From: an uncultured Roseobacter sp.
GTDB taxonomy: Bacteria; Pseudomonadota; Alphaproteobacteria; Rhodobacterales; Rhodobacteraceae
Direction: 5' to 3'
DNA length: 64,000 bases
Assembly: GCF_947499265.1 (NCBI RefSeq)
Contig: NZ_CANMNK010000005.1
Span: 370,173 to 434,172, forward strand
Below, one piece after another: positions 26,610-34,402 of the stretch. The first letter of the stretch is position 1, and the number at the start of each line of letters is the position of its first letter. The position numbers and the translations under genes are program-made. The notes beneath the pieces are model-generated. The model saw only the letters and a program-made list of their open reading frames with translations, made no database searches and was not told the origin of the DNA.

Positions 26610-27853
26610 CATCAAACCGCGCGCGCCTGGGCGTGATCGTTAAAGGATGGCCGCGCCTGTCAGAGACATTCATCGCCCAGGAGCTTGTGGCGCTGGAGGA
26701 GGCTGGCCTGGCGTTCGAGATCTGGTCGTTGCGCCATCCCACGGATCATAAGACCCACCCGCTGCATGATCGGCTGCGCGCGCCGGTGCATTATCTGCCT
26801 GAATATCTGAAAGATGAACCGTTGCGGGTGCTCAAGGGGTTTTTCAGCGCGCTCACACGCCCCGGTTTCGCCGCTGCCTGGCGCGCCATTCGTGCAGATT
26901 ATCCGCGCGACCGCACGCCAAATCGCCTGCGCCGGTTCGGGCAGGCCTGTGTTCTCGCGCGCGAACTGCCGCCGGAAACGCGCGGGCTCTATGCACATTT
27001 CTTGCATACCCCGTCTTCCGTCGCCCGCTACGCGGCGATACTCACCGGCGTGCCGTGGTCATTCTCGGCCCATGCCAAGGACATCTGGACCTCACCAGAA
27101 TGGGAGTTGCGCGAAAAGCTCTCCGCAGAAAGCCATGGTGCCACCTTTGGCGCGACCTGCACCAGTTTTGGTGCGGCTTATTTAAAAGACCTCACCGACA
27201 CGCCCGACCGGGTGGATCTTGTCTATCACGGGCTTGATCTGGCGCGGTTTCCAGCCCCTCCGCAGCGAAAGCGACGACGCCCGGGTGATCCGATCAAATT
27301 GATGTCCGTCGGGCGCCTCGTCGAAAAGAAGGGGTTTGACCGGCTCATCCAGGCCTTCGGTCTGCTGCCTGCATCGGTTGACTGGCACTGGACCCATATC
27401 GGCGGTGGTGCCCTGAAAGATGAGTTGCAAGCGCTGGCGCGGACGCAGGGCGTCGCCGAGCGGATCACCTGGCATGGCCCCAGCGATCAACCAGAAGTCA
27501 TCGAGGAGATGCGCGCGGCGGACCTCTTTGTGCTGCCCAGCCGGATCGCTTCCAATGGTGATCGCGACGGGCTGCCCAATGTTCTGATGGAAGCGGCCAG
27601 CCAGAAGCTGCCCATTCTATCGACACCGGTCTCCGCCATCCCGGAATTCATCGATACCGGCACCCATGGCATTCTGACCGATGATGCCCCCACAAGCCTT
27701 GCCCGCCAGATCGAGGCGATTGCCGCCAGCCCGGAGAACGCCCAAAAAATGGCGGACGCGGCCTATGACAGACTGGTATCCGCCTTCCAGATGCACCCGG
27801 GCATTGCGCAGCTGAAATCGCGACTGACGCAGATGTTGAGCGACGGGTCATGA
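26606..27853 (+). CDS. glycosyltransferase family 4 (WcaL-like)
   Basis: A 415-residue GT-B enzyme. It opens VKGWPRLSETFIAQELVALE, the pattern of family-4 transferases such as colanic-acid WcaL. It then shows FSAHAKDIW, the hinge MSVGRLVEKKGFDRLIQAF, and LPSRIASNGDRDGLPNVLME, with the conserved acidic donor-binding motif shifted to DGLPNVLMEA. The start overlaps the preceding stop as ATGA, and the same junction joins it to the next gene. It would add a sugar with retention of configuration. The sugar is unknown. Confidence 0.88.
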   Translation: MTSNRARLGVIVKGWPRLSETFIAQELVALEEAGLAFEIWSLRHPTDHKTHPLHDRLRAPVHYLPEYLKDEPLRVLKGFFSALTRPGFAAAWRAIRADYPRDRTPNRLRRFGQACVLARELPPETRGLYAHFLHTPSSVARYAAILTGVPWSFSAHAKDIWTSPEWELREKLSAESHGATFGATCTSFGAAYLKDLTDTPDRVDLVYHGLDLARFPAPPQRKRRRPGDPIKLMSVGRLVEKKGFDRLIQAFGLLPASVDWHWTHIGGGALKDELQALARTQGVAERITWHGPSDQPEVIEEMRAADLFVLPSRIASNGDRDGLPNVLMEAASQKLPILSTPVSAIPEFIDTGTHGILTDDAPTSLARQIEAIAASPENAQKMADAAYDRLVSAFQMHPGIAQLKSRLTQMLSDGS

Positions 27854-28923
27854 CCAAAGTTGCCTTCTATGCGCCGATGAAACCGCCGACCCATCCGGTG
27901 CCCTCGGGGGACCGTGCGATGGGCCGCGCCATCCTCGCGGCGCTCAGATATGGCGGGATAGAGGCTGAACTGGTCTCAAAGCTGCAGACACGCGACAAGG
28001 ACGGTCATGTCGATACCCAAGCGCGGCTGCTGGCGCTGGCAGAGGCGGAAGCAACACGGTTGATCGCGCAAGGGCGCTATGCGGATTGGCAGGTATGGAT
28101 CACCTATCACTGCTATTACAAAGCCCCTGATCTGGTCGGCCCGACGGTGGCCGCGGCGTTGAACCTGCCATATTTCCAGATCGAGGCCACACGGGCACGC
28201 AAGCGGTTGAACGGACCGTGGTCCACCTTTGCCCAGGCCGCAGAAGCGGCCAGCGATGCAGCGGATGTGATTTTCCACCTGACCGCCAGAGACGCAGAAT
28301 CTCTTTATGCCTACGCGCCCGCACACCAGCGGATCGTCCACCTGCCGCCCTTCCTGCCGCGCAACGATTTACCCCCCGCCAGCTCCGGCGATGGCCCGAT
28401 GCTCAGCGTCGGCATGCTGCGGCATGGCGACAAATTCGCGTCCTACGAGCTTATCGCCGACACGCTGACCCTTCTCAAAACGCCCGACTGGCGCTTGGTG
28501 ATCGCGGGTGACGGGCCAGCGCTCAACGCCGTCGCCTCCATCATGCAACCCTTTGGAGATCGGGTAGAGCTACGCGGATCGCTGGACGACGCGGCATTGG
28601 GGGAGGCTTACGGGCAGGCCAGCCTGCTGTTTTGGCCCGGTGTCAACGAAGCCTTCGGCATGACCTACCTCGAAGCACAGGCCGCAGGGCTGCCCGTCGT
28701 CGCGCAGGACAGACCGGGTGTGATTGACGTTCTGGCACCACATCAGCATCCAACGCCCGCAGGCGGGCCGGAGGTATTGGCGCAGGAAATTGATTTGCTC
28801 CTCGGTGATTGCGCGGAACGCGCGCGGCGCGGACAGGCCGCACGCGACTATGTTGCAACCCACCATCTGCTCGGGGCTGCAAGCAAGACACTCTGCGATG
28901 CCGTCACCGGGGCAATTGCATGA
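27850..28923 (+). CDS. glycosyltransferase, GT4-like
   Basis: A 357-residue GT-B protein beginning MTKVAFYAPMKPPTHPVPSG, with a glycine-poor acceptor domain. The C-terminal donor domain contains GDKFASYELIADTLTLL, VIAGDGPAL and GVNEAFGMTYLEAQAAGLPV, in which the E-x7-E retaining family-4 motif is visible. Four-base overlaps on both sides place it in the same transcript as its neighbours. The N-terminal half is less typical than in the preceding transferase, so a different acceptor is likely. Confidence 0.83.
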   Translation: MTKVAFYAPMKPPTHPVPSGDRAMGRAILAALRYGGIEAELVSKLQTRDKDGHVDTQARLLALAEAEATRLIAQGRYADWQVWITYHCYYKAPDLVGPTVAAALNLPYFQIEATRARKRLNGPWSTFAQAAEAASDAADVIFHLTARDAESLYAYAPAHQRIVHLPPFLPRNDLPPASSGDGPMLSVGMLRHGDKFASYELIADTLTLLKTPDWRLVIAGDGPALNAVASIMQPFGDRVELRGSLDDAALGEAYGQASLLFWPGVNEAFGMTYLEAQAAGLPVVAQDRPGVIDVLAPHQHPTPAGGPEVLAQEIDLLLGDCAERARRGQAARDYVATHHLLGAASKTLCDAVTGAIA

Positions 28924-29504
28924 TACGTCTCGCATTGATCCGCCACGGCCACACCGCCTGGAACCGGCAGGGCCGCATTCAGGGACGCACCGATGTGCCG
29001 CTGGATGCAGAAGCCGAAGCGCAACTTGCCAGCCTGGCATTGCCGGATGACTGGCGCGCGGCAATGCTCTGGTCGAGCCCTTTGCAACGTGCAACGCGCA
29101 CGGCAACCCTGCTGGCGGGCAGACCTCCCAAGACCGCCCCCGCGTTGACAGAGATGGATTGGGGCGATTGGGAAGGTCAGGAGGGCGCAGTCCTGCGGGC
29201 CGATCCATCGTCTGGATACCGGGACATAGAAGATTGGGGGTGGGATTTCCGCCCCCCAAAGGGTGAAACCCCCGCAGAGCTACGCGCGCGCCTTCTGCCC
29301 TGGGCGCAAGACCTGCGTGAGGACGCAGTAGCGGTCTGCCATATCGGCATCATGCGCGTTCTGATGGCCCATGCTACGGGCTGGGATTTCAAAGGTCCCG
29401 CGCCCTTCCAGATCAAGCGCAACAGGCTATTCGTGATCACGATCTCCGATGATATCTGGACCACTACAGATACCCCCATCAGACTAAGGCAACGCGCGTC
29501 ATGA
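28920..29504 (+). CDS. histidine phosphatase family protein
   Basis: A 194-residue phosphoglycerate-mutase-like enzyme. The catalytic RHG is at residues 8-10 (LIRHGHTAWNRQGRIQGRTD), and a second catalytic His is in AVCHIGIMRVL. I chose ATG 28920 since it overlaps the preceding stop as ATGA; the longer frame from 28809 lies inside the glycosyltransferase gene. The family includes GpmB, CobC and sugar-phosphate phosphatases. Inside this glycan operon it may dephosphorylate a sugar-phosphate intermediate or the final product, which is inference. Confidence 0.88.
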   Translation: MIRLALIRHGHTAWNRQGRIQGRTDVPLDAEAEAQLASLALPDDWRAAMLWSSPLQRATRTATLLAGRPPKTAPALTEMDWGDWEGQEGAVLRADPSSGYRDIEDWGWDFRPPKGETPAELRARLLPWAQDLREDAVAVCHIGIMRVLMAHATGWDFKGPAPFQIKRNRLFVITISDDIWTTTDTPIRLRQRAS

Positions 29505-30640
29505 AGATCATGATCGCCGTGACACATCTTTTGGGCACGGGTCATCTGACCCGCGCGCTCACGCTTGCACGGGCCTTCGCGGCGGAAGGACATGCCAGCA
29601 CGGTCGTGACCGGCGGTATGCCTGCGCCCCATCTGGACAGCACGAATGTGTCCCTTGTCCAACTGCCGCCACTGCGGTCGGACGGGGTGAATTTCACGCG
29701 GCTCCTGAACGCCGAGGGGCTGGATGCCGGTGAAGAGGTAATGCAGGCCCGGATGCAGGCGTTGGAGGTGACGCTGCACGACCTCAGGCCCGACGTCCTG
29801 ATCACGGAGCTATTTCCCTTCGGACGTCGGGTGCTGCGCGCGGAATTCTTGCATCTGCTCACCTGCGCCGCGACACAGCTCAAGCGGCCGCTGATCTGCG
29901 CCTCGGTCCGCGATATCCTCGCACCCCCTTCCAAACCTGAAAAGGCCCATGCCACCGAAAACATCATCACCTCCCACTACGATGCGGTACTGGTGCATTC
30001 GGATCGGGCGATAACACCGTTGAACATCAGCTGGCCCGTGACCGAAACGCTGGAGGATTACCTGGACTATACCGGATTTGTGGCTCCGCCCGCACCTGCC
30101 CCGCATCCGCACCACCTGGGATCTGGAGAGATCCTGGTCAGCGCGGGGGGCGGCGACGTCGGCACAGATCTCTTCGCCGCGGCCCTTGATGCCGCACGCC
30201 GAGATCCGGCACGGTCCTGGCGGTTGCTGATCGGGGGGACAAATGCCCAGAGCAGGGTAGCGGCGCTGCAGGTCGATGCCCCCACAAACGTCGTCATTGA
30301 ACCCGCCCGGCCCGATTTCAGACACATGCTGCACCACGCGGCGGCATCCATTTCGATGGCAGGCTACAACACCGCGCTTGATCTTCTGCAAACCGGCACA
30401 CCGGCTGTCTTTGTCCCCTTCGATGCCGGTGGCGAAGTCGAGCAGAGCCTGCGCGCCAAAGCTTTGGCAGCGCTGCCCGGCATATCAGTGCTTCCCACCG
30501 CGCAGTTGAGCGGCGACGCGCTCTTGCACCATCTGGCGCAGGTGATGACCGCGCCTCAAAGATCGCCGCAAACCAACGCACTGGACGGCGCACGCAAGAC
30601 CGTTGAAATCGTCGAAACCCTCGTGAGCGCCCGCCGATGA
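29501..30640 (+). CDS. GT-B glycosyltransferase, MurG-like
   Basis: A 379-residue protein starting MKIMIAVTHLLGTGHLTRAL, a glycine-containing N-terminal loop like that of MurG. The C-terminal part has ILVSAGGGDVGTDLFAAAL and HHAAASISMAGYNTALDLLQ, the nucleotide-sugar turn, then TPAVFVPFDAGGEVEQSLRA. It is a second MurG-like transferase in the operon, with 4-bp overlaps on both sides. Donor and acceptor are unknown. Confidence 0.8.
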   Translation: MKIMIAVTHLLGTGHLTRALTLARAFAAEGHASTVVTGGMPAPHLDSTNVSLVQLPPLRSDGVNFTRLLNAEGLDAGEEVMQARMQALEVTLHDLRPDVLITELFPFGRRVLRAEFLHLLTCAATQLKRPLICASVRDILAPPSKPEKAHATENIITSHYDAVLVHSDRAITPLNISWPVTETLEDYLDYTGFVAPPAPAPHPHHLGSGEILVSAGGGDVGTDLFAAALDAARRDPARSWRLLIGGTNAQSRVAALQVDAPTNVVIEPARPDFRHMLHHAAASISMAGYNTALDLLQTGTPAVFVPFDAGGEVEQSLRAKALAALPGISVLPTAQLSGDALLHHLAQVMTAPQRSPQTNALDGARKTVEIVETLVSARR

Positions 30641-31398
30641 GCATCGACTGGTCTCCCCTGCGCGCGGAACTGGCCCTTTGGCGCGCGGAACAGATGGTCC
30701 TGCCCCTATGGTGGCGGGATGATGATGCGATTGCTGCAACCTCCGAACTGGACCGTTTGGCGCAGCTGTCTGACGATCTGTCACTGCCTGTGCATCTGGC
30801 CGTCATTCCCGCCCACGCGGAGACGTCACTCGCCACCATGGTCACGGCGCATCCCAATCTCATCCCGATGGTGCATGGCTGGGCGCATGAGAACAGGGCG
30901 CCCAGCGGGTCAAAGAAAGCTGAGTTTGGCCATCCGCGCGTTGGTGCCAACGACGAACTTCAGAGAGCTCTAAGCACCTTGCGCGGCCTTTTCGGGTCAA
31001 GCCTGATGCCTGCCTTTGTTGCCCCATGGAACCGCCTGCATCCCTCCTTCATGCAAAACCTGTCCGACCTGGGCTATGCCGCAGTTTCCACGTTTCTGCC
31101 CCGCCCCTCCGCGCATCCCGCGCCGGGATTGCTGGCCGTCAATACACATATCGACCCGATTGATTGGCGGGGCACGCGTGGCTTGCTGGACCCTGATCGC
31201 ATCATCGCCGACGCCGTCGCCCAGCTTCAGGCCCGACGCCGAGGGGATGTCGATAGGACAGAGCCACTTGGCTACCTCACACACCACCTCGTGCACACCC
31301 CGGATGTCTGGACATTCTCACGCGCCTTTCTGAGCGAAATGCTCAACGGTGGTGCGACGCGCACACTACTGACCGAAGCCATAAAGGAGACGACATGA
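30637..31398 (+). CDS. polysaccharide deacetylase (NodB-like) family protein
   Basis: A 253-residue protein with the metal-binding pattern of carbohydrate esterase family 4. WWRDDDAI at residues 25-32 gives the Asp pair, and VHGWAHENRAP around residues 79-89 gives the two His ligands. There is no signal peptide, so it probably acts in the cytoplasm on a nucleotide sugar, lipid-linked or soluble N-acetyl substrate. It sits between a glycosyltransferase and a methyltransferase with 4-bp overlaps on both sides. The product would carry a free amino sugar. Confidence 0.82.
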   Translation: MSIDWSPLRAELALWRAEQMVLPLWWRDDDAIAATSELDRLAQLSDDLSLPVHLAVIPAHAETSLATMVTAHPNLIPMVHGWAHENRAPSGSKKAEFGHPRVGANDELQRALSTLRGLFGSSLMPAFVAPWNRLHPSFMQNLSDLGYAAVSTFLPRPSAHPAPGLLAVNTHIDPIDWRGTRGLLDPDRIIADAVAQLQARRRGDVDRTEPLGYLTHHLVHTPDVWTFSRAFLSEMLNGGATRTLLTEAIKETT

Positions 31399-31874
31399 GC
31401 CGATTGGAATCCATGCGCAGGCGATTGTCCGCACAGATCGATGGCCTGAACTGGGCGTCGAAATCTGTCGCGGACATGCCGGGCGATGTTCTGGAATTGG
31501 GGCTCGGGAACGGGCGGACCTTCGATCACCTGCGCGAGCGCCTGCCCGACCGCCGGATCTGGGTGATCGACCGGGTGCTGAAACCGCATCCGTCCTGTAT
31601 TCCGCCAGAGGATGATTTCCTGTTGGGTGAGGCCGACGACATGTTGGCTGAACTGGCCAACCGCGATGCCAAGATGGTTTTGGCCCACTATGATTTTGGA
31701 TTTGGCGTCAAGGAACTGGATGTCGAAGAGGGCGCGCGCCTCTCACCCTTCATCGCCCCCCTGATGCACCCTGGCGGCCTGATCGTCAGCCAACAACCTC
31801 TGATCGGGTTCACCCAGATCACAGGCCCGGACACCATTGATCCGGAACGCTATCTCTTTTACCGCGCCCCATAA
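31395..31874 (+). CDS. small class I SAM-dependent methyltransferase, operon end
   Basis: A 159-residue protein with the SAM motif VLELGLGNGRTFDHL near residue 35 and WVIDRVLK. It is clearly paralogous to the methyltransferase at 14059-14544: same length, the MSRL start, ELGLGNGRT, and the SPFIAPLMHPGG segment. It starts in the stop codon of the deacetylase gene and is the last member of the seven-gene operon. It may cap or decorate the glycan product. The acceptor is unknown. Confidence 0.8.
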   Translation: MSRLESMRRRLSAQIDGLNWASKSVADMPGDVLELGLGNGRTFDHLRERLPDRRIWVIDRVLKPHPSCIPPEDDFLLGEADDMLAELANRDAKMVLAHYDFGFGVKELDVEEGARLSPFIAPLMHPGGLIVSQQPLIGFTQITGPDTIDPERYLFYRAP

Positions 31875-31991
31875 TTTCCCGCGCGGCTTGCAGGAAGAGG
31901 TCGTTCGAAAAAGGGGGGCACAGCGTCCTGATCTCGGGAACTCTTTGCCCTGTCAGCGCGTTCTCTTGGTGGAACTGGAAAGGAAAAAACC

Positions 31992-32120
31992 ATGCTTAGA
32001 ATTGCTACATTGTGCGCTGCCCTGATCGCTCTTGCCGCTTGTGAAACCACAAAGGGTGCTGGAGAGGACATTCAGGACCTTGGTGAGGCGATTGAAGGGG
32101 CCGCAACCAACCCGACCTGA
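31992..32120 (+). CDS. entericidin EcnA/B-like small lipoprotein (copy 1)
   Basis: A 42-residue protein with an AAAGGA ribosome-binding site 8-9 bases before the ATG. It has a short hydrophobic leader and the lipobox LAAC at residues 14-17, followed by the amphipathic ETTKGAGEDIQDLGEAIEG. This is the entericidin pattern (ACNTxxGxGxDIxxxGxxI). Entericidins are outer-membrane or envelope lipoproteins linked to stationary-phase lysis in enterobacteria; in alphaproteobacteria the role is untested. A second, diverged copy follows 105 bp downstream. Confidence 0.88.
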   Translation: MLRIATLCAALIALAACETTKGAGEDIQDLGEAIEGAATNPT

Positions 32121-32225
32121 TCACTCAAATGCATCTCGCTGGTGGGAGAATGCCGTTTTTTGCGTGAAGTCAGGTCCTGAATCGGGTTATCCTGCTCTGG
32201 ATATTCTTCAACAAAGGACCATCCG

Positions 32226-32342
32226 ATGATCAGACTTGCTTTTGCACTCGCTGCCGTTCTGGCTTTGACCGCATGCGAAACCACCAAGGGCCTTGGGCGC
32301 GACGTCCAGAATGCGGGCGAAGCGCTGGATCAGGCCATCTGA
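32226..32342 (+). CDS. entericidin EcnA/B-like small lipoprotein (copy 2)
   Basis: A 38-residue protein preceded by AAAGGA. Its lipobox ends in LTAC at residue 17, followed by ETTKGLGRDVQNAGEALDQA. It shares the CETTKG-LG-D-Q--GEA spacing with copy 1, so the pair arose by duplication. The entericidin locus of E. coli also holds two tandem small lipoproteins, described as antidote and toxin. Whether the same split exists here cannot be seen. A strong terminator follows. Confidence 0.88.
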   Translation: MIRLAFALAAVLALTACETTKGLGRDVQNAGEALDQAI

Positions 32343-32393
32343 TCGGGGCGTCCCACGGATACCATGGGCCACGGTGCACCGCGCCTGCCCCCT

Positions 32394-32423
32394 AACCCGG
32401 CCCAATATGCGGCCGGGTTTTTT
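32394..32423 (+). terminator. Rho-independent terminator after the entericidin-like pair
   Basis: A perfect 9-bp stem AACCCGGCC / GGCCGGGTT with an 8-base loop, running straight into six T residues. It ends the plus-strand entericidin transcript 50 bases after its last stop and lies just before the convergent DksA-type gene. Confidence 0.88.
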
Positions 32424-32449
32424 CGTGAACCCTCTATACTATCGCCTGA

Positions 32450-32764
32450 TCACGCGGTGCAGGATCTGCAAAACGGTGTCGCCGGCACCAGAATAAGCCG
32501 CGCATCGCTGATACCCTCGCCACAGGTGACGCAGACGCCATAGGTGCCTTTTTCAATCCGGTCCAAAGCGGCATCGATGCTTCTAAGCTCCGCTTGATCC
32601 GCCAATCCCATGGCCTCCAGAACCTCGTCCCCCTGCCGCTCCGAAGAACGGTCTTCCCAGTCTTTCGACGGCGACTCGTCAAGCTGGTGTTCAATCCATT
32701 GCATCATGCTCGCGAGCTCTTCACGACGGGCCAGCAAAATCTTTTTCTGAGCAGTGATATTCAT
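32450..32764 (-). CDS. TraR/DksA family zinc-finger protein
   Basis: A 104-residue protein. The N-terminal half is a predicted helical hairpin. The C-terminal C4 zinc finger uses Cys 78, 81, 99 and 102 (CVTC ... FCRSC). Members bind the RNA polymerase secondary channel and adjust transcription with or without ppGpp. At 104 residues it lacks part of the coiled coil of full-length DksA, so it belongs to the shorter DksA-like/YbiI/TraR group. An FNR-type palindrome lies 53 bp upstream of its ATG, which suggests oxygen- or NO-linked expression. Confidence 0.88.
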   Translation of the reverse strand: MNITAQKKILLARREELASMMQWIEHQLDESPSKDWEDRSSERQGDEVLEAMGLADQAELRSIDAALDRIEKGTYGVCVTCGEGISDARLILVPATPFCRSCTA

Positions 32765-32817
32765 GAGGGCGCTCCCATTCGGCGCAGGCAGGGTGGCACA
32801 CTCTCAGCCGCGCCGCA

Positions 32818-32831
32818 TTGATTTGGGTCAA
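32818..32831. promoter_or_regulatory. FNR/CRP-type binding site upstream of the DksA-like gene
   Basis: TTGATTTGGGTCAA matches the FNR-family consensus TTGAT-N4-ATCAA with one change. It lies 53 bp before the start of the minus-strand DksA-like gene. An identical 14-mer is found at 33167, in front of the next minus-strand gene, which makes chance less likely. Confidence 0.6.
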
Positions 32832-32908
32832 GCTGGCGTAGCATGGCGGAGGCGCGCGCTATCTCACCACCCAAAAGATACCCAAGACCGACCGGCACGC
32901 GCTCCGAA

Positions 32909-33088
32909 CTACTGGCCGATTTTACGCGCCACCAGATACGATGCGGGCAGGGCCAGCACCGCACCCGCCGCCGCCGCGATCACGATCGGCAGCACATCCG
33001 TCATACCCGCGCTGAGCACGGCAATGACGCCGCTTCCGGCCAGGGTGGCAGCAATGAAGCAATACAGGATGGCAGTGAGGCGGAACAT
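32909..33088 (-). CDS. 59-aa small membrane protein
   Basis: The protein starts MFRLTAILYCFIAATLAGSG and ends ASYLVARKIGQ. Two hydrophobic helices, residues about 3-27 and 33-55, are joined by a short polar turn. It resembles a short Rhodobacterales membrane protein that databases often mislabel as CTP synthetase; that match is from memory. It is on the same strand as the DksA-like gene, 144 bp upstream of it. An FNR-type palindrome is 78 bp before its ATG. Function is unknown. Confidence 0.75.
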   Translation of the reverse strand: MFRLTAILYCFIAATLAGSGVIAVLSAGMTDVLPIVIAAAAGAVLALPASYLVARKIGQ

Positions 33089-33166
33089 TTTCAGGGCCCT
33101 TTGTCAGGCGCACGCAAGCGCGGTTTCAGTCTGCGCACAACCTATTCTCAGGCAGCAGAAAACGCC

Positions 33167-33180
33167 TTGATTTGGGTCAA
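33167..33180. promoter_or_regulatory. FNR/CRP-type binding site upstream of the 59-aa membrane protein
   Basis: TTGATTTGGGTCAA, identical to the site at 32818-32831, lies 78 bp before the minus-strand start at 33088. It fits the FNR/Dnr family consensus in nine of ten conserved positions. Confidence 0.6.
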
Positions 33181-33998
33181 TTTCAGAATGGGTTTGAACG
33201 ATGTGCGACGCGCCGCCGCAATAGCGAAAGGCGTCAGGGGATCGGACCGAAATCCTTTCCATGCCTTGCGGCACATCCTGACGCCTTCTTGAACCTATCA
33301 TCCCCCCAGAGGGCGATATATATGGCCCAGCTTGCATAAGAGCGTTACCCCTCTCAGCCGAGACGCCTGGTCCAAAAACCAACCATCCCCCGCTCAACCC
33401 TGCCTAAACCTATCGTCCGTCCTGATCCTTGCGGACCCGTCAGGTAAGATCTGCCTCTGCTTATCCAGACCTTCGCCACGGCCCTTTCGAGCCCACACGA
33501 TCCGACCTGTATCCTCCTGATGTTCTGCGATCCGGACCTGACCCCGAGGAGCCTATCCCGTTCCGCTTTCCACCCTGAGGGGCTTTTGCGTCCACCCCTT
33601 TGTTCGAAGAACTCCGTTGCGGTGATCTAAAGGTGCACCCAAAGGTTGAGTCGCGCAACAGAAAAATGACGGTTTCGCGAAATTTCTTGTGGATAAGCTG
33701 TTGATTTATTTGGTATTTCTATTGTGGGTAACTTGGGGATAAGCGCGAAATATCGTTTAAGTCAGGCGGCTTGCCGCGCTGCGGAAAGGCTGTGGATTGG
33801 GGTGGATTTGCGCGGGCTACTTTTTCGAAATGCTGCAAACCTATTTCACCTCTTAAAATCGAGGAATTCCGCACCACTTAGCGCTAGCCGGTTTCCTTCC
33901 TCTAGGCCCTCTAACCAGCAAGAACAATTTAGAATGTGATTAAGCTTTCTTTTTCCTTCAACTTTTGGTAGTATCAAAGAATATTTTGGAGCATCTGA
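33181..33998. other. gene-free 0.8-kb stretch with DnaA-box-like cluster and AT-rich run
   Basis: No convincing gene is seen on either strand. The left half (33290-33560) is GC-rich and repeats short words such as CCTATC and ATCC...GACC (ATCC at 33425, 33463, 33500, 33530). The right half becomes markedly AT-rich. It holds TTATCCAGA (33461), a perfect DnaA box TGTGGATAA (33688-33696), and near-boxes TGTGGGTAA (33723), TGGGGATAA (33734) and TGTGGATTG (33791). The AT run TTGATTTATTTGGTATTTCT (33701-33720) lies between the perfect and the next boxes. It may be a replication-origin-like or DnaA-titrating element, or a remnant of acquired DNA. Confidence 0.4.
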
Positions 33999-34361
33999 GT
34001 GTTTGTAGTATATTTATCCATCTCGGCAGCAATAGGAATCTCTTTTGGAGGCGCAATTTCGGAGAAAAGAGCCGAAACGGTCATCACACTACCTCCAGCT
34101 GGGCACCTTATGGCTCAATGCGAGAATGAATGCTTAGAGCAAATTGAGGAATATGAAACGTGGAAGCGGAGCTTTGAGGCATCCAGCTTCTCGCAGTTTG
34201 GAGCTAAGAATGATATCGAAGACAAGTTCATGCCGAAGTCATTTGATGGCATGAATCAATCTACTCCGTTGGTTGCGCCGCCTTCATCGGGAATAAATAC
34301 TCGCAACTTGAGAATTCAAAAAAAGATAGACGGCCTAAATATTTATAATGGAATAAAATAA
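33999..34361 (+). CDS. hypothetical protein, low-GC, GTG start
   Basis: A 120-residue frame beginning at GTG 33999, with TTTTGGAG about 8 bases upstream. The first 20 residues (MFVVYLSISAAIGISFGGAI) are hydrophobic and could be a signal or membrane anchor. The rest is polar, with two Cys in AQCENECLEQIEEYETW. Codon use is much more AT-rich than in the flanking genes. I recognise no family. It is followed after 41 bp by another low-GC gene on the same strand, and the two may be co-transcribed and co-acquired. Confidence 0.5.
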   Translation: MFVVYLSISAAIGISFGGAISEKRAETVITLPPAGHLMAQCENECLEQIEEYETWKRSFEASSFSQFGAKNDIEDKFMPKSFDGMNQSTPLVAPPSSGINTRNLRIQKKIDGLNIYNGIK

Positions 34362-34402
34362 ACCAAGGGCTTCCGATTTTTTTTGGAAAGGATGGTTATA
34401 TT

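Noticed and set aside
28809-28919. N-terminal extension of the histidine phosphatase
   Set aside because: The extra 37 codons lie inside the preceding glycosyltransferase gene; the ATG at 28920 gives the standard LIRHG start.
33531-33543. Minus-strand GGTCAGGTCCGGA resembling part of the signal recognition particle RNA
   Set aside because: The adjacent GGAAGCAGCC-type loop and the closing helix are missing, so the 13-base match is taken as chance.
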